A DNA stretch of 64,000 nt, from contig DASSMA010000076.1 in assembly GCA_035689115.1 (NCBI GenBank), forward strand, positions 115,491 to 179,490. Direction: 5' to 3'. This stretch comes from JAHFUS01 sp035689115. Lineage in GTDB: Bacteria > Actinomycetota > Acidimicrobiia > Acidimicrobiales > GCA-2861595. Position numbers and translations under genes: made by a program. Position 1 is the first letter of the stretch, and each line of letters begins with the position of its first letter. Of this stretch, positions 33,185-40,982 are shown piece by piece. Below the pieces are notes generated by a model. It ran no database searches and was not told the origin of the DNA. It worked only from the letters and a program-made list of their open reading frames with translations.

Positions 33185-34138
33185 TCAGAAATACATGGTG
33201 CCCTTGGCCCGCTCGACCACCTCGTCGAGGTCGCCGGTCCAGGCACCGGTGGAGAGGTACTTCCAACCGCCGTCGGGGAGCACCACGACGATCACCGCGC
33301 CGTCGACCTCGGCGGCGCACCGGTGGGCGCCGGCCACCACCGCACCAGACGAGATGCCGGCGAAGATGCCGACGTCGATGAGCCGGCGGGTCCACTCGAT
33401 GGACTCGCGAGGTCGCACGATGGACTTGCGGTCGAGCAGGTCCTGGCCGCCGTTGGCCTCGAAGATGGGCGGGGTGAAACCCTCGTCGAAGTTCTTGAGG
33501 CCGTCGACCATCTCGCCGGCCGGCGGCTCGACGGCCCACACCTTCACCGCCGGGTTGCGCTCCTTCAGGAACTTGCCCACCCCGACCAGCGTGCCGCTGG
33601 TGCCGAGCCCGGCCACCAGGTGGGTGACCTCGGGGCAGTCCCGCCAGATCTCCGGCCCCGTGCCCTCGAAATGGGCCTTGACGTTGGCCTGGTTGCCGTA
33701 CTGGAACGGGAACCACCAGTCGGTGTGCTCGGCGGCAATGCGCTGCGCCTCCCGCATGGCGCCGTTGGAGCCGCCCGACGCCGGCGTGAACATGATCTGG
33801 GCGCCCCACACCTGGAGCAGCTGCTTGCGCTCCTCGGAGACGTTCTCCGGCAGCACGATCTTGAGCGTGTAGCCCCGGACCTTGGAGATCATGGCGAGGC
33901 CGATGCCCGTGTTGCCCGACGACGACTCCACGATCACCTGGCCCGACCCGGGCGTGAGGGTGCCGTCCTTCTCCGCCTCGTCGACCATGGCCAGGGCCAC
34001 CCGGTCCTTCACCGACCCGGCCGGGTTCTGGCCCTCCAGCTTGGCGAGGATCCGGGACGTGGGGTTGGGGCTGAGGCGGGAGATGTCGACCAGGGGCGTG
34101 TTGCCGACCAGGTCGAGCACCGAGTCGTAGACGGGCAA
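33185..34138 (-). CDS. cysM: CysO-dependent cysteine synthase (CysM type)
   Basis: 317 aa fold-type II PLP enzyme. The PLP lysine is Lys44 in NPAGSVKDRVAL; SSSGNTGIGLAMI and GLGTSGTLVGVGKFLKERNP bind the cofactor and phosphate; PPIFEANGGQDLLDRKSIV lies near the active-site lid. Its neighbours cysO and mec identify it as the enzyme that takes sulphide from CysO thiocarboxylate and O-phosphoserine rather than free sulphide and O-acetylserine. TTG start 34138, three bases after the cysO stop. It ends AKGTMYF, a C-terminus of the kind that moves into the active site in mycobacterial CysM. Confidence 0.93.
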   Translation of the reverse strand: MPVYDSVLDLVGNTPLVDISRLSPNPTSRILAKLEGQNPAGSVKDRVALAMVDEAEKDGTLTPGSGQVIVESSSGNTGIGLAMISKVRGYTLKIVLPENVSEERKQLLQVWGAQIMFTPASGGSNGAMREAQRIAAEHTDWWFPFQYGNQANVKAHFEGTGPEIWRDCPEVTHLVAGLGTSGTLVGVGKFLKERNPAVKVWAVEPPAGEMVDGLKNFDEGFTPPIFEANGGQDLLDRKSIVRPRESIEWTRRLIDVGIFAGISSGAVVAGAHRCAAEVDGAVIVVVLPDGGWKYLSTGAWTGDLDEVVERAKGTMYF

Positions 34139-34141
34139 GGT

Positions 34142-34423
34142 CTACCCGGTGCCGCCGGCGACGGCGGGCAGGATCGAGATCACGTCGCCGTCGGACACCT
34201 TGGTGCCCAGCTTGTCGAGGTAGCGCACGTCGTCGTCGTTGCGGTAGACGTTCACGAACTTGTGCAGCGTGCCCTCCGCCGTGACCACCTGGCCGGCGAG
34301 GCCGGGGAACTGGCGCACCAGGTCGTCGAACACCTCTCCCACGGTGTCCCCGTTGGCGGGAACCGACGACATCCCGCCGGCGTGCTGGCGCAGCACGGTG
34401 GGCAGGCGCACTTCGACGGTCAC
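34142..34423 (-). CDS. cysO: ubiquitin-like sulphur carrier CysO with extended C-terminus
   Basis: 93 aa beta-grasp protein (EVRLPTVLRQHAGGMSSVPA; FVNVYRNDDDVRYLDKLG; ISILPAVAGGTG). The usual end of CysO is ...AVAGG, the diglycine being converted to a thiocarboxylate for CysM. Here two residues, Thr-Gly, follow the GG before the TAG. GTG 34423 has AGGAGG 5 nt upstream. Its gene is separated from mec by a 135-bp tandem-repeat array but is tightly linked to cysM. Confidence 0.93.
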   Translation of the reverse strand: MTVEVRLPTVLRQHAGGMSSVPANGDTVGEVFDDLVRQFPGLAGQVVTAEGTLHKFVNVYRNDDDVRYLDKLGTKVSDGDVISILPAVAGGTG

Positions 34424-34480
34424 GGGGTCCTCCTGCGGTCGGCTTCCGGGCCGATCCTACCGCCCGGCCCCTGCCTATTC

Positions 34481-34991
34481 ACTTGCTCGGCGGGGCGGCC
34501 CTTCTTGCCGGCGCCTTCCCTCGGTCCGCACGCGCTGCTCCGCAGCGCTTCCTCGCCTGACGGCTCGGATCGGCCCTCGGTCCAGGCCCCGGCGGGCCGC
34601 TCGCCTCGCTGGCTCACTTGCTCGGCGGGGCGGCCCTTCTTGCCGGCGCCTTCCCTCGGTCCGCACGCGCTGCTCCGCTGCGCTTCCTCGCCTGACGGCT
34701 CGGATCGGCCCTCGGTCCAGGCCCCGGCGGGCCGCTCGCCTCGCTGGCTCACTTGCTCGGCGGGGCGGCCCTCTTGCCGGCGCCTTCCCTCGGTCCGCAC
34801 GCGCTGCTCCGCTGCGCTCCGCAGCGCTTCCTCGCCTGACGGCTCGGATCGACCCTCGGTCCAGGCCCCGGCGGGCCGCTCGCCTCGCTGGCTCACTTGC
34901 TCGGCGGGGCGGCCCTTCTTGCCGGCGCCTTCCCTCGGTTCGCACGCGCTGCTCCGCGGCGCTTCCTCGCCTGAGGGCTCGGATCGGCCGC
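34481..34991. repeat. 135-bp direct tandem repeat array, ~3.7 copies
   Basis: Copies begin at 34481, 34616, 34751 and 34895 with the same start (acttgctcggcggggcggcc). The first two periods are 135 bp exactly; the third is 144 bp owing to an extra ctgcgctccg-type segment and a one-base loss. The fourth is partial and runs into the mec stop region, sharing ggatcggcc and tccaggcc with the mec 3' end. Because 135 is a multiple of three, reading frames stay open across it, but they have no codon signature and I read it as non-coding. Each unit contains short inverted repeats (for example CTGCTCCGCAGCG). Confidence 0.85.
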
Positions 34992-35396
34992 TCAGTCCAG
35001 GCCGACGACCTCCTCCTCGGTGACCGTGCCGTCGACGATCCGGAACGAGCGCACCTGGGGGTCGGCGTACTTCAGCGACACCAGCACGTAGTGCCAGCCG
35101 GGGTCGGGCGCCTGGGCCACGTCGGTGGGCGACGGCTCCGCCTCCGTGTGGGTATGGGAGTGGAACACGCCGATGACCTCGAGCCCCCGGCTCTCCGCAT
35201 CACGGTCGGCCTTCAGGTGCTGGAGCGGGTCGACGGTGTAGAGCCGGGCCGACTCGGCGAGGTTGCGGGTGGGGTACAGCACGGTGGCGGCCGCCGGGTC
35301 CGGAGTGCCCCCGAGCAGCCCGCAGGCCTCCTCGGGGAGGCCGGCGAGGCAGTGCTCCACCATGCCGGCGCGGACGTCGGCGGAAATGCGCAGCAT
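34992..35396 (-). CDS. mec: JAMM metallopeptidase Mec (CysO-cysteine hydrolase)
   Basis: 134 aa Zn isopeptidase. The JAMM motif is complete: Glu in PEEACGLLGG, His79 and His81 of FHSHTHTEAEPSPTD, Asp92 ten residues after His81. In the known pathway Mec releases cysteine from the CysO-cysteine adduct; related enzymes also trim carrier tails to expose GG. ATG 35396, divergent from smpB (34 bp). It is the first gene of the minus-strand sulphur/cell-wall block. Confidence 0.93.
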   Translation of the reverse strand: MLRISADVRAGMVEHCLAGLPEEACGLLGGTPDPAAATVLYPTRNLAESARLYTVDPLQHLKADRDAESRGLEVIGVFHSHTHTEAEPSPTDVAQAPDPGWHYVLVSLKYADPQVRSFRIVDGTVTEEEVVGLD

Positions 35397-35430
35397 CGGG
35401 GCGGCACGCTACGCGTAACGTCGGGGCCCC

Positions 35431-35907
35431 ATGGCACCCAAGCCCAAGGCGCCGAAGGGGCCCCGACCCGTCGCCCAGAACCGCAAGGCCCGGCACGACT
35501 ACGACATCCTCGAGACCTTCGAGTGCGGCATCGCCCTCCAGGGCAGCGAGGTGAAGTCGGTCCGGGCCGGCAAGGTCCAGCTGCGCGACGCCTACGCCCG
35601 CGTCGACGGCGGCGAGGTGTGGCTCCACGGCGTGCACGTGTCGCCCTACGCCATGGCCACCAGCTTCGGCTCCCACGACCCCGAGCGGGCCCGCAAGCTG
35701 CTCCTCCACCGCCGGGAGATCGACGAGCTGCGCGACCGCACCCAGCAGGGCGGCCTGGCCCTGGTGCCCCTGTCGATGTACTTCAAGGACGGGCGGGCCA
35801 AGGTCGAGCTGGCACTGGCCAGGGGCCGCAAGACCTACGACAAGCGCCACGCCATCGCCGCCCGCGACTACGAGCGGGAGGTGGCCCGCGGCGGCCGCCG
35901 GGAATGA
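35431..35907 (+). CDS. smpB: SsrA-binding protein
   Basis: 158 aa. Binds tmRNA and brings it to stalled ribosomes. Family markers: NRKARHDYDILETFECGIAL, GSEVKSVRAGKVQLRDAYAR, DPERARKLLLHRREIDELRD, LVPLSMYFKDGRAKVELALA and the C-terminal tail KTYDKRHAIAARDYEREVAR, which becomes helical in the A site. Full length. The tmRNA gene itself begins 40 bp downstream on the same strand. Confidence 0.97.
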   Translation: MAPKPKAPKGPRPVAQNRKARHDYDILETFECGIALQGSEVKSVRAGKVQLRDAYARVDGGEVWLHGVHVSPYAMATSFGSHDPERARKLLLHRREIDELRDRTQQGGLALVPLSMYFKDGRAKVELALARGRKTYDKRHAIAARDYEREVARGGRRE

Positions 35908-35946
35908 CGGCGGTACGCTGGTCGTTGCACCACAGTCCACCGACAA

Positions 35947-36295
35947 GGGGGTGAAGGGCTTCGACTTCGGTCGTCGAGGCAGGTGAAGCGAGCCGTGGTC
36001 TCCGGAGCCACGTTAAAGAGCCGGAACCAAAAAACAAACGCCGAAGGCAACTTCGCGCTCGCTGCCTAAACCACAGCGACGTCGGTCTGGCCCCAGCCCT
36101 GCGGGCCAGTAGCCGACGCCATCCAGTAGGGCTCACCCGACGGCCTCGTCAACGGGCCACCGGGGAAACCTCAGTTGACTGGGGCCCCTCGCCGAGTGCC
36201 GGTGACGACGAGGGGCCCGAGATCCTCCACCGGCTGCGCTCGGAGAAGCCCTGCTGAGAAGCTGAAGGACGCGGGTTCGATTCCCGCCACCTCCA
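35947..36295 (+). ncRNA. ssrA: transfer-messenger RNA (tmRNA)
   Basis: One-piece tmRNA of about 349 nt. The 5' GGGGGTG (35947-35953) pairs with CACCTCC (36288-36294), discriminator A at 36295; 5' GAAGGGCTTCGACTTCGG and 3' GGACGCGGGTTCGATTCCCG (T-arm) are the tRNA-like domain. The tag reading frame ends AACGCCGAAGGCAACTTCGC... to TAA 36067-36069, encoding a tail of NAEGNFALAA, the ALAA degradation signal recognised by ClpXP. CCA is not encoded. Confidence 0.95.
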
Positions 36296-36308
36296 CCCAC
36301 CCATCCTT

Positions 36309-36340
36309 CACAGGCCGCCCCCGCAAGGGGGCGGCCTGTG
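36309..36340 (+). terminator. tmRNA terminator hairpin
   Basis: A 14-bp perfect stem (CACAGGCCGCCCCC / GGGGGCGGCCTGTG) with loop GCAA begins 13 nt after the tmRNA 3' end. No U-tract follows. Confidence 0.85.
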
Positions 36341-36396
36341 ACGTATGACCGCTGCTCGGCGCTCATGTGGCGCTCGTGGGAGCCGATGCTCAGCGC

Positions 36397-38445
36397 ATGA
36401 TCTCGCCCCTGCCTCGCCGTGCCCGCGCCGGCCTCGCCGTCGTGCTGGCGACAGTCGCGCTCGGAGTCGCCCGCCCGGCTGCCGCTGACCAGGTTGTCGA
36501 CGACAGCACCTTCGGCCAGGGCGGCGCGGTGAGCTTCGACTTCGACGGCGCTCTCGACTCGCCGAGCGCGGTCGTGCTCCAGCCGGACGGCAAGATCCTC
36601 GTCGCCGGTAGCGCGACCATCGCCGGCGACAGCGACCTGGCCGTGCTCCGCCTGCTTCCCGACGGGTCGCCCGACCCCACGTTCTCGGGCGGTACCGGGA
36701 CGTACCTCTACGACTCCGGCGGCTGGGACACGGGCAGCGGCGTGGCCCTGGCCCCCGACGGCCGCATCGTCGCCGTCGGCGACGCGTCGGGGCAGCAGCT
36801 GGTCATCCGGCTCCTCGCCGACGGCACGCCCGATCCGTCCTTCGACACCGACGGCGTGGTGGTCGCCAGCCAGGGCAGCTTCGGCGCCGTGCTCGTGCAG
36901 GGCGACGGGCGCATCGTCGTGGGCGGTACGACGCCGGTGGACTACATCCACCAGAGCGACGCCGTCCTGGCCCGCTACACCACCGCCGGCGCCCTGGACC
37001 CCACCTTCGGCACCGGCGGCCAGACCGTCGTCGACACCGGCTCCTCTGGCTCGGGCTCGCTGTGGGAGTCGGTGGCGTCGCTGGCCCAGCTGGATGACGG
37101 CGCCTTCGCCGCCGCCGGCAAGCTCGGGCGGTCGTCGTACAACCCGAACGACGACCTCTCGGACACGCTCTTCTTCCGCTTCACCGCCGGCGGCTCCCTC
37201 GACGCCGGCTTCAACGGCACCGGGTACAGGTCGTTCAACTTCGGTGGACCGGACGAGGGCGTGGGCGTGCTCGCCGACTCCGGCGGGCGGGCCGTGTTCG
37301 GCGCCAAGGTCTACAACGCGACGGTGGCGTTGCTGCGGCTGAGCGCCGACGGCTCCCTCGACCCGACCTTCGGCTCCGGTGGCCAGATGCGCACCGGGCC
37401 CCGGCTCGAAGCCATGGCTCGTGGCGTCGGGGGAACCATCCTCGTCGCCAGCGGCGGCCTTTCTTCGCACCTGGTGCGGTACACCCACGACGGCGCCATC
37501 GACACCTCGTTCGGTGGCGGGTCGTACGAGAGCGACCTCTACCCCGGCACCGAGTTCCCCTCAGGGATCGCCGTGCTGCCCGACGGCCGCGTGCTGTACG
37601 CCAGCCGGGCGTACTACACGGACACCGACAGCGACTGGCTGGTGCAGCGGGTGACGTTCGCTCCCGACCCGCCGGCGCCCGCTCCCTCACCGCAACCGGC
37701 TCCCAATTCCGGGCGTTCGGGGTACTGGATGGCGTCCTCGTCGGGTGGCGTGTACGCCTTCGGCGACGCCCACTACTACGGCGCCCCGCAGGCGGCCATG
37801 GTCGCCATCACCGCCAGCCCGTCGGGGAACGGCTACTGGGCGGTCGGTGCGAGCGGCGCCGTGTACGCCTTCGGCGACGCCCGGTTCCTGGGCGGCAACC
37901 CGGCGCTGCGCGCCGGCGAGTCGGTCGCCAGCCTGTCGGCGACCCCCGACGGCGCCGGCTACTGGCTGTTCACCAACCAGGGCCGGGCCTTCGCCTACGG
38001 CGCCGCCCGCCACTTCGGTGACATGGGTGCCACCCGGCTCAACGGGCCGGTGCTCGGCTCCGTGGCCACGCCCTCGGGCAACGGGTACTACATGGTCGCG
38101 TCGGACGGGGGGATCTTCGCCTTCGGCGACGCCGCCTTCAGCGGCTCCATGGGGGGCCGCCACCTGAACGGGCCCATCGTGGGCCTGGCGCCCGATCCCG
38201 ACGGCTCGGGGTACTGGCTGGTGGCCTCGGACGGCGGCATCTTCGCCTTCGACGCTCCCTTCCGGGGCTCGGCGGGTGCCATCCGGCTGAACAAGCCGGT
38301 AATCGGCATGGTCGCCTACGGCAACGGCTACCTGATGGTCGCCAGCGATGGCGGCATCTTCAACTACTCCGACAAAGCATTCGTCGGCTCCCTCGGCGCC
38401 AGCCCACCGCCGGCGCCGATCGTCGGCGTGACCGCGCTCCGCTAG
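36397..38445 (+). CDS. secreted delta-60 beta-propeller protein with GYWxxA repeats
   Basis: 682 aa. Signal peptide RRARAGLAVVLATVALGVAR, cleaved near PAAADQ. Residues ~40-430 contain about seven delta-60 units (QPDGKILVAGSATIAGDSDL, APDGRIVAVGDASGQQLVIR, QGDGRIVVGGTTPVDYIHQS), each with D-P-T/S-F-x(3)-G between units. A Pro-rich linker (PPAPAPSPQPAPNSGRSG) leads to about eight GYW repeats (GYWMASSSGGVYAFGDAHYY, GYYMVASDGGIFAFGDAAFS). The repeats are more divergent than those in the other three proteins. ATG 36397 is chosen for the signal peptide; GTG 36367 is possible. Probably a surface protein; ligand unknown. Confidence 0.82.
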   Translation: MISPLPRRARAGLAVVLATVALGVARPAAADQVVDDSTFGQGGAVSFDFDGALDSPSAVVLQPDGKILVAGSATIAGDSDLAVLRLLPDGSPDPTFSGGTGTYLYDSGGWDTGSGVALAPDGRIVAVGDASGQQLVIRLLADGTPDPSFDTDGVVVASQGSFGAVLVQGDGRIVVGGTTPVDYIHQSDAVLARYTTAGALDPTFGTGGQTVVDTGSSGSGSLWESVASLAQLDDGAFAAAGKLGRSSYNPNDDLSDTLFFRFTAGGSLDAGFNGTGYRSFNFGGPDEGVGVLADSGGRAVFGAKVYNATVALLRLSADGSLDPTFGSGGQMRTGPRLEAMARGVGGTILVASGGLSSHLVRYTHDGAIDTSFGGGSYESDLYPGTEFPSGIAVLPDGRVLYASRAYYTDTDSDWLVQRVTFAPDPPAPAPSPQPAPNSGRSGYWMASSSGGVYAFGDAHYYGAPQAAMVAITASPSGNGYWAVGASGAVYAFGDARFLGGNPALRAGESVASLSATPDGAGYWLFTNQGRAFAYGAARHFGDMGATRLNGPVLGSVATPSGNGYYMVASDGGIFAFGDAAFSGSMGGRHLNGPIVGLAPDPDGSGYWLVASDGGIFAFDAPFRGSAGAIRLNKPVIGMVAYGNGYLMVASDGGIFNYSDKAFVGSLGASPPPAPIVGVTALR

Positions 38446-38771
38446 GGCAGGAGCCAGCCGGCTCGGGGCACCGGGTGGTGGTGGCCGGGCGCTCGACCAT
38501 CCTCGACTACGGCACCGCCACCCGCACCATCCCCGCCCCGCTGTGGAAGGCCCTCGTCGTCAGGGACCGCCACGGCCGCTTCCACGGCTGTGACCGCCCG
38601 GCGGAGTTCGGCGAAGGCCGAGCTTCGAGGTCACCGCCGCCGACGGGCGCACTGGGTGAGCCGGCCGCCCTGGCGGGGCCGCCGGGGTGAAGTCGGCCGC
38701 ATCTTCAGGCCCGGCGCCCGCCGGCCGAAAGGGAGTGGCATGAGGGTGGGGCGCGGCGAGGTTCGGCGTCC
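38446..38771 (+). pseudogene. relic of a DUF222-type HNH endonuclease
   Basis: This 326-bp stretch has no intact gene. From about 38489 one frame reads RSTILDYGTATRTIPAPLWK and then ALVVRDRHGRFHGCDRPAEF, which is the ordered segment preceding the HNH core in actinobacterial DUF222/HNH proteins (TRTIPPAL...ALVxRD...CRFPGCDRP). The first zinc-type Cys is replaced by Gly (HGRFHGCD), the upstream DUF222 body is absent and the His-Asn-His part is lost after ~38610. It is therefore a remnant. Confidence 0.6.
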
Positions 38772-39743
38772 GTGAGCGCGGCAGATCGCGACCCGCGCCA
38801 CTACCGCGCGTTCGCACTCCGGGCCATCCCGGTTGCCGCCCTCGTGGCGGTGCGGCTGTGGTTCGAGGCCGGCCCGGTCCAGGCCGGGCTCGGCGTCGTC
38901 GCGGTGATGGCCCTGCCCTTCGTCGTCCTCCCCCTCGCCCGCCGGCACGACGCCCGCCGCACGAACACCGCCGGGACGCTGCTGACGACCGGCGCCTCGC
39001 TCCTCCTCCGGGAGCTCGAGCGGTACCCGCTCCTCGCTCCCCCGCTGGCGCCGGGCGCCCGCCGCCGGCTCCGCCTGCTGCTCGGCGGCGAGATCGGGGG
39101 GACCGTGTCGGTGACGGCCGGCGGGATCCGGTGGCGGCGGGGCCGGTTGTGCCCGCGGGTGCCGGACCTGGTCGTCCACTGGCGGGACGTGGCGTCGGTC
39201 GCCGTGGCACCACACCCCCGACCGCTGGGCGCCCTCGTGGTGTTCGGGCTGCGCAGCGGCGAGCGGCTCCCGATGGTGGTGCGGGACGACGGCGGCGTGA
39301 TCGAAGCGCTCACCGCCACCCCGGCTGACCCGCCGGCGGTGGCCGGCGCCAGCGGGTGGGCGGCACCGGTCCCGAAGGCGCCCCGAGCCGGGGTCCGCCT
39401 GCCCCGCGCCGACTGCGCCCTGTTCGCCGCCGTGTGGGTGGCGGCCGTCGCCTACCAGCTGATCTGGTGCGAGACGAACAACGAGCCGGGAACGGTCCAG
39501 CTGCTCCTGGGCTTCACCTACCTCGTCGCCCTCGCCGCCCTCGGCTGGACACTCGCCCGGCGGTCGCCGCGCGCGGCCGGGTGGGCGTGGGTCGCAGCCG
39601 TGGCCGGCACCCTGGCCAGCGCCCTCGACATCCCGGCCGCGCCGGCCGTGGCCCAGCGGGAGCTCCTGGCCCACGCCGTCCTCCTCGCCGTCACCGCCTC
39701 GTTCACGGCGAGGTGGCGGCCCCTGCGGCACCCCGCCGGCTAG
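38772..39743 (+). CDS. multi-pass membrane protein with central PH-like domain
   Basis: 323 aa, not recognised by name. Two membrane helices near the N-terminus (IPVAALVAVRLWF; AGLGVVAVMALPFVVLPLA), a soluble middle (~95-200: GTVSVTAGGIRWRRGRLCPR, VVHWRDVASVAVAPHPRPLG) that reads like a bacterial PH domain, then four more helices (CALFAAVWVAAVAYQLIW; LLLGFTYLVALAALGWTLA; WAWVAAVAGTLASAL; LLAHAVLLAVTASF). GTG start 38772 preceded by GAGG. It converges with the serpin-like gene; their 3' ends overlap by 4 nt. Confidence 0.62.
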   Translation: MSAADRDPRHYRAFALRAIPVAALVAVRLWFEAGPVQAGLGVVAVMALPFVVLPLARRHDARRTNTAGTLLTTGASLLLRELERYPLLAPPLAPGARRRLRLLLGGEIGGTVSVTAGGIRWRRGRLCPRVPDLVVHWRDVASVAVAPHPRPLGALVVFGLRSGERLPMVVRDDGGVIEALTATPADPPAVAGASGWAAPVPKAPRAGVRLPRADCALFAAVWVAAVAYQLIWCETNNEPGTVQLLLGFTYLVALAALGWTLARRSPRAAGWAWVAAVAGTLASALDIPAAPAVAQRELLAHAVLLAVTASFTARWRPLRHPAG

Positions 39744-40954
39744 CCGCCCGGGCGCTCCACCCAGGCGCTGAAGACCGGGACGCCGTCCCAGCATGCCGGA
39801 GCCACCGTGCGCTCCGCCCATCCCCGCTCCATCTCCGGCGCGGTCGTCCGGGCCACCGCCACCACCGCGTAGGGGCGGTTGAACCGGATGGTGGCGTGGC
39901 GGGTACGCACCCTCCGGGGTCGTCCGGCCGGCCGCGCCCGAAGCACGGTGACGGCGGCGCCCTCGAACCCCTCCCTGCCGTAGGACGCGCCCGCCGCCTG
40001 GACCGCCTGGAAGGTCCCTGGGCGGGCGGCCGGGATCAGGAACCCGTCAAGGGTCGCGAACACGTCCTCGACGCCGGCGTCACCGCCCACGTCGTGGAAG
40101 GAAGAGGCGCGCCAGGGCGTGAGCAGTGCTGTGCAGGACTCCGTGACGGACCCCTCCTCCCAGCGCTCCTCGACCGTCCATGCGTGCCCGTTGCCGACGG
40201 CGACGTCGAACAGGGTGCGCGGTCGGGCTCCACCGTCGCCGCCTGCCAGCAGGACGGCCACCTCGCCCGCTGCCCGGTGAACGCGGGCGGTTGCCACCTC
40301 GGGGGCGGCGATGACGGACACGATCTCGAGCCCCTCGCCCGAGCGGGCGGCATGGACACCGACCGTCCCCGCCGCGTCGGTCTCGGCGAGCATGACGGCG
40401 TGCCCGCCGGTGACCGGCACCCGAAGCGCACTCCGGGCGCGGGCGCCGAACGCGCCACCCAGCTCGGCCGGATCGGCCTCGTCGAAGGGCTGGGCCCATC
40501 GGATGCTGGTCGCGAAGGCGCTGACCAGCACCACCGCAACCAGAGGATCAAGGGTGGCCGGGAACGCGTCGACGAGGCCGGCAGTGGAACGGGCCGCCCA
40601 GGCGTCGGCGCCTGCCTGGTCCGGCACCGGACCGCGCTCGACCGCCGGAGGCAGATCGGCCGCCCAGGCCCCGAAGCGTTCCTGGTCGCACAACGCCGCC
40701 CTGTCCCACACCGCCACGGCGGCGGCCACCGCCGGATGGGGCGAGGCGAGGAGTTCCCCGGCCCGCCGGGCGGCATCGGCGGCGTCGGTGCCGAGGGCGT
40801 CCTCCAGCCGGCGCCGGTGCGGGCCGGAGGCGGCCCGGGCGGCAAGGGCCAGCAGCACCCAGAGCGCGAGCGGGCTGGCGACGCCGTGCTCGCCCAGGTG
40901 CGCGGCGTCGAAGCCCTCGGCGTAGCGCCGCACGAGATGAGCCGTGCTCGACAC
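39740..40954 (-). CDS. serpin-like protein
   Basis: 404 aa, no signal peptide. The order of conserved serpin pieces is visible: SPLALWVLLALAARAASGPH and RRRLEDALG (helix B/C region), LVSAFATSIRWAQPFDEAD (counterpart of the N-A-x-Y-F-K-G-x-W-x-x-P-F strand), SALRVPVTGGHAVMLAE, a reactive-centre-loop position YGREGFEGAAVTVLRARP, and the terminal IRFNRPYAVVAVARTT (F-x-x-x-R-P-F-like). The hinge is degenerate (E-G-F-E-G-A-A), so inhibitory activity is uncertain. Serpins trap serine or cysteine proteases; bacterial examples are scattered. No target protease lies adjacent. Confidence 0.68.
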   Translation of the reverse strand: MSSTAHLVRRYAEGFDAAHLGEHGVASPLALWVLLALAARAASGPHRRRLEDALGTDAADAARRAGELLASPHPAVAAAVAVWDRAALCDQERFGAWAADLPPAVERGPVPDQAGADAWAARSTAGLVDAFPATLDPLVAVVLVSAFATSIRWAQPFDEADPAELGGAFGARARSALRVPVTGGHAVMLAETDAAGTVGVHAARSGEGLEIVSVIAAPEVATARVHRAAGEVAVLLAGGDGGARPRTLFDVAVGNGHAWTVEERWEEGSVTESCTALLTPWRASSFHDVGGDAGVEDVFATLDGFLIPAARPGTFQAVQAAGASYGREGFEGAAVTVLRARPAGRPRRVRTRHATIRFNRPYAVVAVARTTAPEMERGWAERTVAPACWDGVPVFSAWVERPGG

Positions 40955-40982
40955 GCCCCCAGTCTTGCCTGCCGACCCGACG

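Noticed and set aside
34420..34896. 158-codon repeat ORF on the minus strand (45-residue units)
   Set aside because: Stays open only because the 135-bp unit is a multiple of three; another frame is equally open; it overlaps the cysO start and shows no coding bias.
34481..34991. Possible CRISPR array
   Set aside because: Copies are directly adjacent 135-bp units without short repeats and unique spacers; no cas genes nearby.
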